The translations under genes were made by a program, and so were the position numbers. A model generated the notes under the pieces. The model was not told the DNA's origin. It made no database searches and was given only the letters and a program-made list of their open reading frames with translations. A stretch of DNA of 5,488 nt from Anaerolineales bacterium (GTDB lineage: Bacteria; Chloroflexota; Anaerolineae; Anaerolineales; Villigracilaceae): assembly GCA_016928525.1 (NCBI GenBank), contig JAFGKO010000107.1, forward strand, positions 1 to 5,488, given 5' to 3'. Of the stretch, positions 4,875 through 5,488 are shown in pieces (within the stretch, counting starts at the first letter, position 1; every line of letters begins with the position of its first letter).

Positions 4875-5390
4875 TTAGTCCCTGAGCGCATTTGGAACGT
4901 CTTTGTCTTTCATGTTGATCAGAGTTTTTTTCAGTGCTTCCTCTACGTATGGCGGCACCATGCTCGATACGTCACCGCCCAGCGATGCGATCTCGCGTAC
5001 TGTGGTTGACGAAAGGAAGGTGTGCTCTTCTGCGGTGATAAGCGCCATATATTCAATTTCCGGCAATAAGCGGTGATTGGCCAGCGCCATGCGGAACTCG
5101 AATTCGAAATCCGAGAACACGCGCAGCCCGCGCACGATGACCTGCGCGCCAATTTTTTTAGCGTACTCAACAGTCAGGCCGCTGTAGCCAGTCACACGGA
5201 TCTTGGGATTGCTGGCGACCGCTTGCTCTACCAGTGAAATGCGCTCTTCGGGTGAAAAGAACAATGTTTTGATGGGTTTATCGTAAACGGCTACCACGAT
5301 CTCATCGAACAGGCGCGAGGCGCGCTCGGCGATGTCCATGTGACCGTAATGGATGGGGTCGAATGTACCGGGGAACAGGGCTCTTACCAT
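4875..5390 (-). CDS. coaD: Phosphopantetheine adenylyltransferase
   Basis: 171 aa, slightly longer than the usual 159-165 aa. It catalyses the penultimate step of coenzyme A synthesis, transferring AMP from ATP to 4'-phosphopantetheine to give dephospho-CoA in the cytoplasm. Nucleotidyltransferase motifs are complete: PGTFDPIHYGHMDI (7-20) with H14-x-G-H17, K41 after the YDKPIK loop, VRGLR (86-90) followed by SDFEFEFRMALANHRL, and the FLSSTTVREIASLGGDVSSMVP region (125-146) holding the SSTxVR ATP-binding motif. The extra length is a charged C-terminal tail (about 160-171). The ATG at 5390 is the only plausible start because the family begins within two residues of it; the next codon (GTA) cannot start. 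The leader lacks a Shine-Dalgarno and consists of an 8-bp repeat. First of two co-oriented genes; the gene usually found before it (rsmD) is not visible. Confidence 0.97.
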   Translation of the reverse strand: MVRALFPGTFDPIHYGHMDIAERASRLFDEIVVAVYDKPIKTLFFSPEERISLVEQAVASNPKIRVTGYSGLTVEYAKKIGAQVIVRGLRVFSDFEFEFRMALANHRLLPEIEYMALITAEEHTFLSSTTVREIASLGGDVSSMVPPYVEEALKKTLINMKDKDVPNALRD

Positions 5391-5392
5391 GT

Positions 5393-5432
5393 TTAGTTTC
5401 TTAGTTCCTTAGTCTTGTAGTTTCTTAGAAAG
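5393..5432. repeat. Degenerate 8-bp tandem repeat forming the coaD leader
   Basis: Phased 8-mers: TTAGTTTC (5393), TTAGTTCC (5401), TTAGTCTT (5409), GTAGTTTC (5417) and the partial TTAGAAAG (5425). On the minus strand it reads as ACTAAGAA-like units running right up to the coaD ATG, with an AAGGA 15 nt away that is too far to act as a normal ribosome binding site. Probably a simple-sequence expansion. Too short in unit for a CRISPR. Confidence 0.7.
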
Positions 5433-5488
5433 TGTTTGAAAAGTCATGTGGAGGCTAATCTGCGGAGCATCAGTCTGATCATGGCAAC
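5433..5488. other. Window end, no supported gene
   Basis: 56 bp without a recognisable gene. Short open stretches exist on both strands (for example, a GTG at 5448 on the plus strand stays open to the edge, and minus-strand frames enter from outside and stop here), but none carries family sequence. The coaD promoter may lie here; no clear boxes are seen. Confidence 0.5.

Noticed and set aside
5393..5432. CRISPR-like array
   Set aside because: The units are 8 bp, degenerate and directly abutting, with no spacers and no cas genes.
5446..5488. Partial gene at the window edge, for example the end of rsmD or the start of a plus-strand gene
   Set aside because: The open stretches are 14 to 25 codons on either strand and show no recognisable sequence, so no strand can be preferred.

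Overview
This 5.5 kb window looks like ordinary bacterial chromosome, most likely from a Chloroflexi (Anaerolineae-type) genome or a relative. The taxon is inferred from three things: the mix of housekeeping genes, a LipM-type octanoyltransferase and a SepIVA-like coiled-coil gene beside coaD, and short palindromic repeats in nearly every gap. No mobile-element gene, CRISPR array, tRNA or rRNA is visible.

Layout. Positions 35-424 (+) encode a small three-helix membrane lipid kinase of the DgkA/undecaprenol kinase family. A 90-bp element with perfect 13-bp terminal inverted repeats (417-506) follows and supplies that gene's stop codon. Positions 530-1378 (+) encode a TIM-barrel protein of the AP endonuclease 2 / endonuclease IV superfamily. 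A convergent gap with a palindrome and a strong hairpin separates it from a secreted subtilisin-like protease (1634-2968, -). An AT-rich 318-bp divergent region then leads to a LipM-type octanoyltransferase (3287-4099, +), whose start codon lies inside a perfect inverted repeat. Past a dispersed repeat and a terminator-like hairpin come two minus-strand genes: a SepIVA/DivIVA-like coiled-coil protein (4225-4740) downstream of coaD (4875-5390), with another palindromic repeat between them. The window ends in a degenerate 8-bp tandem repeat that forms the leader of coaD.

How the genes relate. Most encode core functions: lipid carrier recycling, DNA repair or a related TIM-barrel activity, lipoate attachment, coenzyme A synthesis and possibly septation. 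They are not one pathway. The exported protease is the accessory gene and lies between AT-rich flanks. I see no convincing new multi-gene system. The points most worth following are the SepIVA-like gene next to coaD, the start-codon inverted repeat of lipM, the element that terminates dgkA, and the replacement of Shine-Dalgarno leaders by repeat sequence at dgkA and coaD.
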